NCBI GenBank assembly: GCA_905178155.1
Contig: CAJINV010000003.1
Coordinates: 2,893,715-2,957,714 of the forward strand
Length of the DNA stretch: 64,000 nucleotides
Source of the DNA: Amoebophrya sp. A120
Taxonomy: Eukaryota; Sar; Dinophyceae; Syndiniales; Amoebophryaceae
Reading direction: 5' to 3'
A model generated the notes under the pieces. The model did not search any database. It worked only from the letters and a program-made list of their open reading frames with translations, and was not told the origin of the DNA. Position numbers and translations under genes: made by a program. Positions 11,047-22,461 of this stretch are shown piece after piece. Within the stretch, counting starts at the first letter, position 1; each line of letters opens with the position of its first letter.

Positions 11047-14000
11047 CTAGAATTCCCCTGTTGATTCCTCGGGGCTCTTCGGGGAAAAGGGTATGTACAG
11101 ATACGAATGGGATCCCGGCAGTGCAGTTTTCTTGCCGGTCGCTGTGCTTTCCCCCTGCTCTAGCTCGGAGGACATCACGGTCCAGATTTTCGAGAATTGT
11201 CGTTTTGCCCAGGGGTCGCTGGAGTCTGGCGCTGCGGCCGCGGAAAACGCGGTGCCGTTCTTCAACGGGCCCTGTTTGCGCGTGTAGAACGTGAGGCAGT
11301 GCCCGTACTCGAGATCTTGGTTCAGCCAGTCTTTTTGGTCGTAGGCAAGCTGCACGATCGCGGGCCGGTCGTCCGGGTCTTCCGCCAGCAGGCTCTGCAA
11401 GAGGTTGCGCACCTCCGGCGAGGTCTCCTGCTGGGCGGATCGCTCCTGTTCGCGGAGGTCAAATGACACAGCACTGCTCGCGGCCCCTGGCGGGAGGTCC
11501 TCGTCGAGGACGCTGGCCCACTCGGGCAACCGCCCGCGCCGGAGAAACCAGTACGTCACGCCCAGTGCCCACGCGTCCGACTTCACCGAGGGAGCGGTGC
11601 GCCGTTGCCGTAGCTCCGGTGCCATGTACGCTCCGGTGCCTTCAAACTTTAGCTCGTCCTCAACATCTTCCGGCTGACTTGGTGTTGTTCCTCGTTCTTC
11701 CGTTCTTGCGGACCCAGCAAGCAGTGTTTGGTCTTGTTCAATAGCTCCTGCAGCTCCACCTTCTGCGTTGCTCAACATACTTCGTTGGTCCAAGATGTAG
11801 TCGTCTTCCCCGCTGCGCAAGTTGGCCAGCAACTCCACGTTGAGCTTTTGTTTTGCCGCGTCGGTTAGGGGTCGTGCGCCACCAAAGTCGGTCAGTTTAC
11901 AGTGGCCGCTCGAGGTGATGACGACGTTCTCCGGCTTCATGTCTGCAAACGCAAATCCCTGCTCGTGCACGACAGTCAGCCCCGCCAGAATTTCGCCGGC
12001 GACAAACCGGAAGGTGCTCAGGTCGTCCAACGTGCCTTGGTTGGTCACGTAGGAGTGCAAGTCACCCTGGCTGCAGAACTCCAGGACCAGGTAGGCGCCG
12101 TCGCGCCACCGAAACGCGGAGACGAGGCGGCAGATATTGGGGTGCGACAGGTGTTTCAGCACCGCGATTTCCTGGTTCACCTGTCGGACGTAGTTGTGCT
12201 TCTTGATGGTCTCGATGGACACCACCTTAACCGCGTACTCCGGCCACTCGGACTGCGTTTTGCTTTTTAGCACGGTGCGCCCGTACTTGACCACGGAAAA
12301 AGCGCCGCGGCCCAGGTCTTGGTTTCCGTAAACGACATCGTGGAACTTCAGAGAGGGCAGCCACGTGGGGGTGAGCGACAGGAGCTGATCGTCCCAGTCG
12401 CGGACGATGTCGCTGCGGGGGTTCAGTTTCTTCAAGTACTCGCCCATGGCTTTTAGTGCCGGGTCCTGATCGCTGTCCGCGGAAGGTTTCATTTGCGAGA
12501 TGAGTTGTTCACTCTCTGCTGACGCGCCGCTTGTTTCTTCCAGGGGACCGAGTAGTCCGAGGCGAGACCCGACGCCTCCGGGAATCACCGGACCTCGGCC
12601 GCCCCGCATGCTGGTACTGCCCGCATGACCAGCGGCGCCTCCCATGGCCCAAGGAGCCACCCCCGTGATCGTCGCGGGGGGCTGTCTGCTGGTCCCAGTT
12701 CCGCCGCCGGCTGGTCCGCGAGCCCAGGGTGCGACACCTGTTATGGTCGAGGGCGGAGCCGCGCCACCGCTGCCCTGTTCCCGCCATTCGCGCATTTGCT
12801 GCGCGACGGACCCGGTTGCTGCCCCAGGTCCTCCACGCGAGAGCGAGCCAAGCCCGAGAGTTTTCGCCGGCGCACCGATCGCACCCCCCGCTGCCAGGTC
12901 GGTCGAAAATCCCGGGTCGCCGCGCCTGGGGTTCTCACGACGGGCGTGCGACAGCAACTGGTAATTGTTGAATTGTTGATGTTTTCTTGTTCTTACTCGT
13001 GGCACTTAAACGTAAACCCCAGGTCACAGATCATGCTATTTCAAATGAGATAAACTTAGACTTGTACTTGTTACCTGCCTACTTTCCCATATCTGTCGCA
13101 CAGTTTCCTCGAAGAGTTGGCGGTGCTGCGCCCGGAACTTCTCGAGTACCAAAGCCGTCATCTTGTTTACGGTCGGATTCCAGAAAAGTTCCTCGCGCCA
13201 CAGCAGGGGCAGCAACATGGCCAGCCATTTTGCAACGGATTTCCGGCTCGTGGCAAACAGCATCGCGGTGAATGATTCATCCTTCCAGAACAGCAACGCG
13301 CTCTCTATCACTTGTGCGTTGAGACTTTTCAAACAAGCACAAAGTTTTGGCAGCAAGATCGGTGAAAGCCGCTCTTCAAATGTTTGGCTTACGGAAGGAG
13401 CATTCGGCGCCGCGCCCGATGGCGCTACGACCGCGGTGCCCCACACCCGGAGCAGACTCCGCATCTCCTGAAGAAGCAAGACCTCCTTCGCCGTGTTGGC
13501 CTCCGTGGGTGGCGGCCACTTCTTTACGCAGGCTTGTTGCAGTGCGTCTTCCAAAAAGGTGGACGGGGAAATAATTGCGCAAGAACTGGTTGTCCCGGTC
13601 GTGTTGCTGTGATGCAGTTGTGCAGCTCCCTCGTTTCCTTCGTCTACCTCCATGGGGTCGTCCCCCACTGGTTGTCCCGCCAGGTCGTTGGGCACCACCT
13701 GCGAAAGCCGCACCGACGCCGTGATCAAGGTCTCCAGTGCGCGCACGAGCGGCGTGTGAAACAGCTTGATCAGCGGAATCTGTCGGTCCCACAAGTACCA
13801 CTTGTTCGTTGCGTGGAGCGGAAACAGCACTTCCCGCGCGAGCTTTTGCAGGTTCGGAAAGGCGGCGCGCAGGTGCGCGGCTCCCCGCTCCACGGCGACT
13901 TCCCCTTCGATGACGAACGCGAGGACGCGCAGGAAGGGGGCGACGCAGAAATTCCTGTGCGAGAACCGCACAAATTCGCGGCAAACCTTACCCAGAGACT

Positions 14001-14451
14001 CTCGCCGAATGCGCATGCGTGCGAACGCACTGGCATCGCGGTAAGCCGTGTACAGGATGAGAAACAAAATCTCCTCATCTTCTTCGCAGTTGTGGGAGGA
14101 TTGGGCCAGCGACTGCAGGTCAAACAAAAGATTTGCGTCGGGCTCCTCGCCCCAGTTCCACTCTGGGTACTGCAACAGAGAGGTGACGATGCTGAGGACG
14201 TGCACTCGCTTCTTATTCAAGGCCCGCTCCTCCGCGGTTTTTTTCCCCCGCCACCGCCAGGATACCTGTAGCGATCGCAGCACGCCCTGGTACACTTCCC
14301 GGGAAAAGGGTGCTGCATCGCGCAAAATCCCGGCGGATGCGGCCTTTTCGAGCTGCTCGAGTGTTCCGGCCTCGCCTCGCAATCCGGCGTCCAGAGCCTG
14401 CAGGATTTGATCCGAAGTATCAAAAGCGGTGGCAAGATCCTCCTCGGTCAT
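11047..14451 (-). CDS. PP2A B56-type regulatory subunit fused to Ser/Thr protein kinase (2 exons, 1,095 aa)
   Basis: Exon 1 is 14451-13075 and exon 2 is 12957-11047; the intron (12958-13074) is GT-AG, phase 0 and contains stops, so the two halves are one frame only after splicing. Residues ~1-459 align by eye with the B56 (PP2A B') HEAT-like fold: FLILYTAYRD..., LFPLHATNKW, KKWPPPTEANTAKEVLLLQE, SALLFWKDESF, LFWNPTVNKM. Residues ~670-1000 are a protein kinase: glycine loop GRGAFSVV (~675), AVK lysine (~703), catalytic Asp in FADMKPEN (~798), DFG (~816), APE in GAYMAPEL. The linker is Gly/Ala-rich with two TITGVAPWA copies. B56 subunits target PP2A to LxxIxE partners, so the fusion would tether kinase and phosphatase activities; that is inference. 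In HRD the His-Arg is replaced by Phe-Ala. The ATG at 14451 is the first in frame. Confidence 0.85.
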
Positions 14452-15696
14452 CCTCGATGCCCGTGTTCTCGTCAACTATAGTACTCGATACGCCGTCTCC
14501 CTCTTCTAGAGGCCATTTTAATAGCTGAAGGGTCGTTTTATTGTCCAAAAGTTGAAGAAATACGCCAGGAAGAGGTACTATACTTTGATCCCAAGACGCA
14601 GTAATGTAAATTGCTGAGAAATAGAAGAACTCACTACATGATCGCTATATATAAGCATACGCATCGCTGCGTACGGTGTACAGGGGTGCATTGATGAATG
14701 TAGAAGTTCTTGTTCTCCACAATCCATCGCCTTGCGTCCGTGACCGAGGCTAGAAAAAAACAGAGCAGCACGGTCACCACGGATCAAGATTTGTGATTTC
14801 GGCAGACCTCACGATTTTCCATGAAAGTGCGAAGTTGCGTAAGGCTGCAATATGCAATTTCCATCAGTTACGTCGATCTAGAACCAAGTCAATCCTGATA
14901 GGGGATTTGCTTCTGACCGTTCAAGTGTGACGAGGTTCGCTAGAAGAAGTGCCTGCTGGCCAGAGGGTTTTCTTCTTTTGCGGTTGCGAAGACCAGAAGA
15001 CTTCTTGTTCCCAAAAAAAAGTTAGTCCACACCGGTAAGACTGTGCTTGTTGCAGTGCGGCTGCTAGAAGAAGCACCTATCCACATCAAAAAGCTCTCTG
15101 CCGAACGCGACGCAGAGGAACACAAAGAGCAGTTTCTCCAGTTGCTTTTCCGGAGACCGCGAACCCTATCCGTGTGGTGACGGTGTGCCAAATTCATTCT
15201 TTGTAAACACGGTCGTTCTTCATATGATATCGATGACCACCAATCCAAAATTAACTAAAACCTCCGGATCATATTTTGATCCTCAAAAATCCACACGTTG
15301 AATGACGCACTGCCACGGCTTCAACACTTTTGTACCTACCCTTTAGGACGTCGTCAGTGTGGTACTCATCTCTACATCTACCATCCAGTTTCGCCTCGGA
15401 TGATCGTCCCTATCATTTCAACTTCTCCGCCAGAGTTGTAGTACTTCAGTTTTCTTCTGCGACCAAAAATACGGATAAAGTTATGACTCCCTACAGCTTT
15501 GCTGTTTTCCAAATACAGATCCTACTCAACCAAAACGAAAAGATGCATGGTTTAGGCAATAGAATTCCAAACTTTTAATACTGTAAATCATCAACGCCGT
15601 TGACATGCAGCACATTTACAACTGAAGCCTCCTATGTATGTACTTACTTAAGTTAGTAGTTTTTCCGATACGGCAAAAATCTCCACCGACGCTGAC
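14452..15696. other. Intergenic, no supported gene
   Basis: The minus ORF 14940-15248 (102 codons) has no recognisable motif and no partner exon. Otherwise only short frames occur. Confidence 0.4.
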
Positions 15697-15999
15697 CTAG
15701 TAGAAGATCCATCCCGTCTTCGGGCACTTAGTCCCCTTCATGTGCATTTTCTGACAGTTTTCGCAGAATTTCTTGTTTCCGCCGTATTTGTTCGGGTCGG
15801 CACCTTTCGCCACCAGCACCGGACAGACCGTTCCTCGGAAGTGCGTCCCTCCGCAGTGCTTGCAAGTGTAGCGAAAGCTATCACGGTGCTTGTTGAACTG
15901 CTTGTTGTTCGCATTCTTCGGGGCCGATTTCGCACCCATCTTCTTCGCGCCCCCGGTGGCCTTCCCGGCGTCCGCGCGCTTGCTGCAGAACCCGAACAT
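15697..15999 (-). CDS. Small basic protein with two CCHC zinc knuckles (100 aa)
   Basis: Intronless ORF with an ATG at 15999. A Lys/Ala-rich basic N-terminus (residues 6-40) is followed by two copies of C-x2-C-x3-H-x5-C: C46/C49/H53/C59 and C79/C82/H86/C92, each ending in a G-T-x-C-P turn. Short CCHC knuckles of this kind usually bind single-stranded RNA or DNA, so an RNA-binding role is likely but inferred. Alternatively it could be the last exon of a gene to its right: a possible acceptor (CTGCAG, 15985-15990) lies a few codons into the ORF, and a strong donor (GTAAGAT) sits near 16146. I prefer the independent-gene reading because the ATG frame is clean. Confidence 0.65.
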   Translation of the reverse strand: MFGFCSKRADAGKATGGAKKMGAKSAPKNANNKQFNKHRDSFRYTCKHCGGTHFRGTVCPVLVAKGADPNKYGGNKKFCENCQKMHMKGTKCPKTGWIFY

Positions 16000-16454
16000 G
16001 TCAAACTATTATATGCGAGAAAGACTGTGTCTTTCGAGTTCAAGTGAACGCTGTACTATTTCAACACAAATCAAGATGAAGATCTGAACTCTAGCAATAA
16101 TTTTCAAAAAGGTCACTCTCGTCGAAGGTATCCTAACCAATCTTACCTGATGCTCACAACAATCTGAAACTGCGCATGCGCGCGGCGCAAGCAGCCGAGT
16201 CGGGGGTCCGAAAATTCCCTGACCCTGCGCTGTGGCGTATCCAATTCGGCAGCAAGCAACTTTAACGCGATGTCATCGGTGGCACAGCAGTTCTTCGCTT
16301 CGGGCAGCGGCAGGGCGCGGCAGCAGCGGGGCGCGGCATCGCGATTCAACAGATCCAAAGCACGCGATGAAGGCGGCAGTGCAAACCCGCCTGGCGGCAG
16401 CAACGGGGCAATTGCTTGTGCGTGTGAGCGTTCATCTCGGCAAGCGACAGGGCC
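16000..16454. other. Intergenic or 3' UTR, possible unplaced exon
   Basis: The minus frame 16463-16143 is open and ends at a consensus donor (CAG|GTAAGAT). No domain was recognised, and the frame conflicts with the better-supported stop codon at 16491, so I leave it unassigned. Confidence 0.35.
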
Positions 16455-16501
16455 AAAAGGCATGACAGCCTTCGGCTTCGCGCCCGACTGTCATGCCTTT
16501 T
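16455..16501. repeat. Perfect 14-bp stem hairpin overlapping a stop codon
   Basis: Arms AAAAGGCATGACAG (16455-16468) and CTGTCATGCCTTTT (16488-16501) pair perfectly around a 19-nt loop that is itself partly self-complementary. On the minus strand the stop codon of the adjacent exon (TGA, 16493-16491) lies inside the 5' arm. The CATGACAG word also occurs inside the introners at 44-47 kb, so this may be a remnant of a related small inverted-repeat element. A role as a 3'-UTR structure is also possible. Confidence 0.8.
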
Positions 16502-16887
16502 CCTGCTCAGACGGGCGCGAAGGGGCGGCAGGGGCTTCCAGCGCGTCTTTCTGGCAATGCGTTTTCGCGTCATGGTACCCAAAAACGGCAAGATACGATT
16601 GGTCTTCAGAGGCATCGACGGCAGTGCTCGCAATTCCGTTGTAATTGATCGCCTGCAAGTAAAATTGGTTCTCTACTAGTGTGAGTGGGTGTCACCTTCT
16701 GTTTGATTTAAGAATAACGATGTGGTCCCTTAACTAATGTGCGGTGAAAGTCGAAACTCTATTCGTTCGCCAGACGGGAATAGCTTTTCCCTTTCTAGCA
16801 ACTGTGATTTTTCGTTGGAATTGAGTATGAGCAAAGCGTTTCACGTACCGAGCACAAAAATGACTGGCGATTTTCCGACACGCCGGC
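16491..16887 (-). CDS. 3' end of a hypothetical gene (terminal exon plus possible 39-nt micro-exon)
   Basis: The terminal exon 16652-16491 follows a clean acceptor (ACTTGCAG) and reads AINYNGIASTAVDASEDQSY and then LAVFGYHDAK to a TGA. A 39-nt segment, 16887-16849, bounded by GACGACAG and GTACGTGA, joins in phase 0 (AGVSENRQSFLCS). The upstream exons are not resolved; a minus frame ending at GTAAGTC near 18011 is a candidate. The protein family is not recognised. The composition looks coding, but the model is incomplete and the micro-exon is tentative. Confidence 0.35.
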
Positions 16888-18597
16888 CTGTCGTCATCAC
16901 TTTACTGTCGAGGTCGACATTCCATGACTTCCGATAATGCAGACAACCGAAAACTACGGTGCACTTTCTTCGCATCAAACGAAGTGTCGTCTCCTGGACC
17001 GATCGGAGTTTTAGTATTTTTGGACAGAAAACATTTCAAGTTTTCGTTCAAAAATAGTTAACCGAAGCTGTTGAAAATTGAAATTTGGCATTGGCAACGA
17101 GATCGATTCGATTGCGAGATAAGATATCGCAAAACTGCAATAGCAGTAAACACAATTGCTTTTCTGCAGATGACAGTTGCAGCAAAGTTCATAACTGAGT
17201 CTACGAGTACTCTGAAACTGAATAAGTCGTATCCCTTTGGCGTTAATCTTGTAGATACAACTTGTCACGATGACTACACGCGAGCGCCACCAAAAGGCGC
17301 AGCTCGAGAGGCCAACTGGAACACAACAAGCCAGCTGGTCTGACAAGCTCTGCGGTTTGCCTTTACAACTTCCGTTCTTTTCTATGAATCTTCTCGCCGT
17401 GATATATGTTCCGAACGATTTGCTCGGTGCGCATTTCATGGGAGCGTAGGTTTTTTCGGGGTGGCCGTTTTTGTAAGTACTTAGTTACGGGGATATTGTT
17501 CATGCATTGCTAGCAGTATGTTCTATACTTGGTTTTACTATTCGGTTTTCTACTCCTACTGCTAGCACACAAGGACGACACTTCTAAGGTAGGGCTCCCT
17601 CGCGCCAACATCTTCCTCCCCGCCGACTTTCGTTCACTGGTACAACCTTTATTTCTGCGAGGGGATCAAATTGTGAGCTCGTTGTAGCGCACAGTAGTAT
17701 AATTTTCACTTGTGCAAATCGAGAGGAGTCAAACAGCATGAAAAGAGGCTGGGATCACAATCAATACACATTTTCTTGAATTGTTCTCAATCATAGTTTC
17801 TTTAAACCAAAACTCGCTGAGCGCTTCTACTCTTCTTCTTTACAAGAAGACCAAAATTGTGCGCACGGAAAAGATGGGTAGTATTAGGCTCAGGTCTTTA
17901 GTTGTACTCACGTTACTAATATGCAGCTCGCATGTGCAGAAAAATCTACGCAGGCATTCTACTAGTTGTGTTTCCCCTTTGGTGCGGAAATAAAGTCGAA
18001 AGACTTACGTCAAATTCGTGGAGGTACTGGCAAAAATAAACAGGTCGTGGCATGTAGCGAGCGACCAATGGTCGCTGCTCGTAAGTCTAAGAAATTGATC
18101 GTTTTTGTGGTCGAAATTGCCAGTCGGGGGGAGCTCGGCGTATTGGGAGACTTCGTTGTATGAACTTAGTACAGAGGCATCGGTACCCGTCGAAACAGCT
18201 GGAGAACGGCGCACGTGGGCGCGGCGCCATTGATGTTCTTCTACAAATATTCCAGTGGAGTATACTCTACACGTACTGACCTTACCGGGAACGAGCGCTG
18301 TTGCGATTTACTCAACAGTAATGCGAAGTTCCAGTAACGGTGTCCGAGGTTATGATTTACTTTTTGGTTCTTTCGTTTTTTTATTTTTCACTTTTTTGTT
18401 TACAATTTCAAGAAGGAGGAAGTAGACACACTGTGTCCCATGCCTTCCCTCTTCCTCACATCTGTCCTAGCGATTCTAGGACGATAAGGAGACTCTTGCG
18501 TCTCTGCGATGATGAGCGTACAACCACGTGTTGCGCCGTCCGGGCCCCAAGTACTTTTTTACTTCCCCGCCCTGATGAAACGGCCCCACCAGCGTTT
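16888..18597. other. Mostly unassigned; candidate upstream exon near 18012-18214
   Basis: The frame 18214-18012 (minus) ends in a consensus donor, TTTGAC|GTAAGTC, and reads plausibly (QYAELPPTGNFDHKNDQF), but it cannot be phased to the exons at 16.5-16.9 kb. The rest is AT-rich with no domain signal. Confidence 0.35.
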
Positions 18598-21500
18598 CTA
18601 GTTCCAGAACGGAATCTCCTGCGCGGTATCGTTGCCGTTGATCCAGATAATGATGAACATGGTGACTGCAATCCCGTGGAGCAGCTGCAATCCCCATCCT
18701 GCCTTGACAAAGTCCGTGAAAGAGTAATTTGCCGCCATTGTGGCGAACTGGTTGTGGGAGCACCCGATTGGTGACATGAAGTTGGCGACGGCCGCGTTCA
18801 CCAGCAGTGTCATCAAGGGGATGACGGGCATCCGCATTTCGAGCCCCACTGCCATAACCGGCAGCATCAGCATGGTCACCAGTGTACGATTATCCACAAA
18901 CTGCGTCAGAAGGGCCACCATCACGTAGATCAGCGCCACCGCCCACGCCTGGCTCCCGCCGCTCATTTTCAATATCATGTCGGCAATCAGATCGCTCACG
19001 CCCGTCAGCGTCATCGCAGCCGCAACCGGGCCTGCGAACGCAAAAAGCATCAGCGTACCGCCGTTCTGCGATGCCAGCGCCTGCTTGAAGGTGACAGCCC
19101 GGATGAAGATCGCGATCTGTTTTTTCCGAAGGATGAGTGTTACGTAGTACGTGAGTTGTCACGACTTGTGGCCTGATAGATACAGAGTGCGTGCTCTCGA
19201 AACGATATTGAAAACACGCTTCTTCAGCAACGCAAACAAAAGTACTTTATAAACAAAAAGCAGATGAAAATATCGCAACAAAATTTCATACCAGTGCGAC
19301 CAGCCAGAGGTACATGTTGAAATCGTCTTTGAATGTCTTCAGCGGCTTTACGAGGCTCCCGATCACATTCAAGACCACAACGAGGAGAAACAGGAAGAGA
19401 ATGGTGTATCCGCGTAGATTGTCCAAGGTGCCCGTGCTGCGAGGAGGTGTGCTATTAGGGACCGGTGTCACCAGCTGGAAGTCCATCGTGTTTTTGCCCA
19501 GTTCGGGGAAACCTTCGACGAGCACCATCTGCGTCATGGGGTCCCGGCCCAGCACGACGGCGTCAAACTCAGTAAAGAACCGCTGATCGTCGATCTCGTC
19601 GTAGGACACTTCGTCCAACGAAATCTGGTAAAGCAACCTGTATTTTAATTTTTACGCATCATGATGAAAAAAAATTCGATGCTGTTGGTTTTCTTCTCCT
19701 ACCTACCGGTACATCAAAATGAAAGTTTCTATAACTCATTCACATTCTTGAAACAAACCATAAGTGCAGTATTTAATACCTGCTTTTCCTCGATCTGCCT
19801 AGCAAGTCGTACAACTTGGAACTGGGGACGAGGCCGGGCATCTGGCGGCGCAAGCGCGCGATTCCGTCTGCCCGTGCGCGCACCCGGATCACGTCGTCGA
19901 CGGTGATGATGGTTTTCCTTCTGCTGAAATTTCTGTGTCCGTTGTAGCCTATAATCTTGACGCCCTTAAAAAACCTCAGCGCGGACTGCGAGAACGGTTC
20001 GTTCGTGATCATGTCTTTCGTGATCCGGAGTTCCACCTCGTATTCCGCTCCTGCGCCGATCCGCAGCTGCGTCTCCGGGTCTTCCTCCGGCGTGCTCCGC
20101 TCCCGATTTATTCTGCTCCCGTCGACGTCGCGCTCCTCGTTAATATTTTCATCTTGTAGTAGTTGGCGATCTCCCTGAGAACCTTGAAGATCCTTTTTGA
20201 CGTCGGACATCTCGATTTCGCTTCCGGACTGCAGATCTTCGTCCTCGTCTTCATACGAAGAACTGATCATGTTGGCCTCGCCCGCCTCGGGTTCCTTTGG
20301 GTACATCTTGCTCAAAGCCCACATGGTGAACAGCAGCCCTCCCGTACCAAAGGCCGCGGCAAAGAGTCCGGTGAACAAAAACACCGGCTGCACGACTTGA
20401 AAGTCGCAATTGCTCTTGATACTCGCCAGCAGGGCCTCGCCGGGTTGGCCCTGCGCCAAGAGCCCCTCCTCGAGCCGCTCCCACGCGTTCTTGGTGTCGG
20501 CCTTCGACCACTGCTTTATGCGCACGACCGGCTTACCGTCGTCCCCGTACCGGAACAGCTTCGAGTAGGCCAGCATGCCAAATGCCGTCGCGGTGTCCAG
20601 TTTCGCCTCGGGAAGCTGGTGCTCCTGGTCCGATTGTCGGTCGTAGGTGATGATGTTCTCGATGTCCGACAAATTTTCCACTTTGCACAGCGTCGCGGGC
20701 CCCCCCGCGATCTGCCCGGCGGGTGCCGGCTGGCTCGGGTCGGGCAGGTAGAACCCGATGCAGAGCTCCAGCTGGTAGCACAGCTTCATTGCTTTCTCGA
20801 CCGGTAGGGGTAGGTCGGTCCGGATGGGCAGCTTCTGCTTTTTCGTGGTGGGGATCAGCTCGGAGCCCGTCATGACGTTGCAATTCGAATACTGCGCGTT
20901 TTCGTGCTTCTGGAAGGCGTCAACCAGCGTGGTGGCCAGGCCGAGGGGGTAGGACGGGTGCTCCGCCATCGCGAGCGCGGTGAAGGTGGGCTGCAACTTC
21001 TCCGGGACCTTGTCCCAATACAGCACCGTTTTTCCGTTGCCCGGGTCCTCGCGCGTTGTTTCGCGCCCGCGGAACGCAATCAGGCTTTCAACGGCAAGGC
21101 ACTTCCAGTACCCGCCGGAGTCGACGCGCCGGTCGTTCACGAATTCTTGCGCGGCGAAGTTCGGGCTACTCCCGATCGTGGTAATGCTCCCACCCAGCGT
21201 TGCCGCAAAGGGCACCGCCATGATGAACACCGAAGGCAGGTAGACGCCGACCCGATCCGCGACGGAGATGGCGATCGGGATCCCGATGGCGGTGCACGGC
21301 CCGTTGTTCAACACCGCCGAGAGCACCATTATCGGGGCCAGCAACCGCAGCATTCCCACGATACTCAGGGGTCGCCCCACGAGCCTCCCTATCGCCTGTG
21401 TATATAGAAGGTATGAAAGTAAGTGTAAGAACAAGGGTGGGCAATAAAATGGTAAAAATCATAAAGCGCGCCAGCTGCTGCTGGCCCTGAACAGCATATC

Positions 21501-22461
21501 CATATTTCATGTTTAGTACGTGTAACAGTTGTACAAAGAAGCAAAGACGACATTATTGCACCTTTTCCAGGACTTGTGTCTCGGCGAAAGCGCAGGCAAT
21601 GACGAAGAGCGCAGCGTAGAGGATGACGGCGGACGAAGTCATTCCGGCCCAAAACGCCGAACAGGAGGGGACGCAGCCGAACATGTAAAGTTTAAAAGCG
21701 ACGAGAAACATGGCGAGCCCTACGTTCATGTCCTCGAGCATAAGGAGGATCAGAAGAATGATGCTGCTCATCACCAGCCATTTGTAGAGCGGGTTGTGGG
21801 CCAAATTCGGCTTCCAGATTAAGTCTCCGTCGGAACTGCATTTTTTTTTTTTCGTCACACTTTGAATCACGAAATTAATAAGTAAGTAATTGATGACATT
21901 CTTTGATACTTGCGGTCTGGTGACAGACTGCAGAAGAAGCTTCCTTGTTGCATATTTCGTGTCCTACCATGCTACTACACCCATCGATTTTTCATGTCGC
22001 ATACGTATTGAAATGAAAAACTGAAAAGCAACTGTGAAGTACTCTTTCTCCCCGGTGTTGATGTACAAATCGAGGGGCCGGGATCCATCTTCGTACGGGG
22101 TGTTGTCTTGCATGCAGTAAAAGATGATGTACCCCAGGACTGCGAAAAGCAGCCACAGAAGTCTGGGAACCGTGGCATTGCGCAGAAAAATCTCCACGCA
22201 GCCAAACTTCTGACGGCGCACGGTAAGCGGCGGCTCACCTGGAATTAAGGATTCTTTTTCGTCTTCTTCTACTACTTCTGCCGCCCCATGAGGTGTCGCA
22301 CGCAGGGCTGCCCGTCGCTCTGACGAGCCCCCCGACGGAGATAGCAACTGCTCACGCGCAGAGCTATCTTCATCGATTTCGTCATTGAAATTTTGGTTCC
22401 TAATTCCCCCATCGTCCCTTGGCCGTTGTATACCACCCCTGGCTTCCTCTGAGTTGGACAT
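18598..22461 (-). CDS. SLC13/DASS-type sodium-anion symporter with RCK-like insert (5 exons, 1,057 aa)
   Basis: Exons 22461-22043, 21835-21562, 21395-19780, 19637-19292, 19116-18598; all four introns are GT-AG and the total is 3,174 nt. This is an integral membrane transporter of the ion-transporter superfamily. The first half carries the signature GSITTIGSSPN (~residues 300-310). The second half carries the pseudo-symmetric NFMSPIGCSHNQ and VDNRTLVTMLMLPVM, with several TM helices in each half. The ~400 residues between them are soluble and acidic. Residues ~690-770 (LRITKDMITNEPFS...FFKGVKIIGYNG...DDVIRVRA) resemble an RCK/TrkA-C regulatory domain, as in SAC1-like sulfate permeases. The substrate is probably sulfate, another oxyanion or a dicarboxylate; this cannot be settled from sequence. 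The N-terminus is cytosolic and Ser/Glu-rich. Confidence 0.85.

Noticed and set aside
13219-13240. CCAGCCATTTTG resembles part of the dinoflagellate spliced leader
   Set aside because: The match is partial, the TTTGGCTCAAG half is missing, and the sequence lies inside the conserved B56 coding exon. No complete spliced leader was found in either orientation by eye.
17011-17439. 142-codon minus ORF as a gene
   Set aside because: No motif, low coding quality and no splice partner; probably chance or intronic.
20163-20807. Long plus-strand ORF opposite the SLC13 exon
   Set aside because: It is antisense to a conserved permease exon with matching splice phases; its composition is that of a shadow frame.
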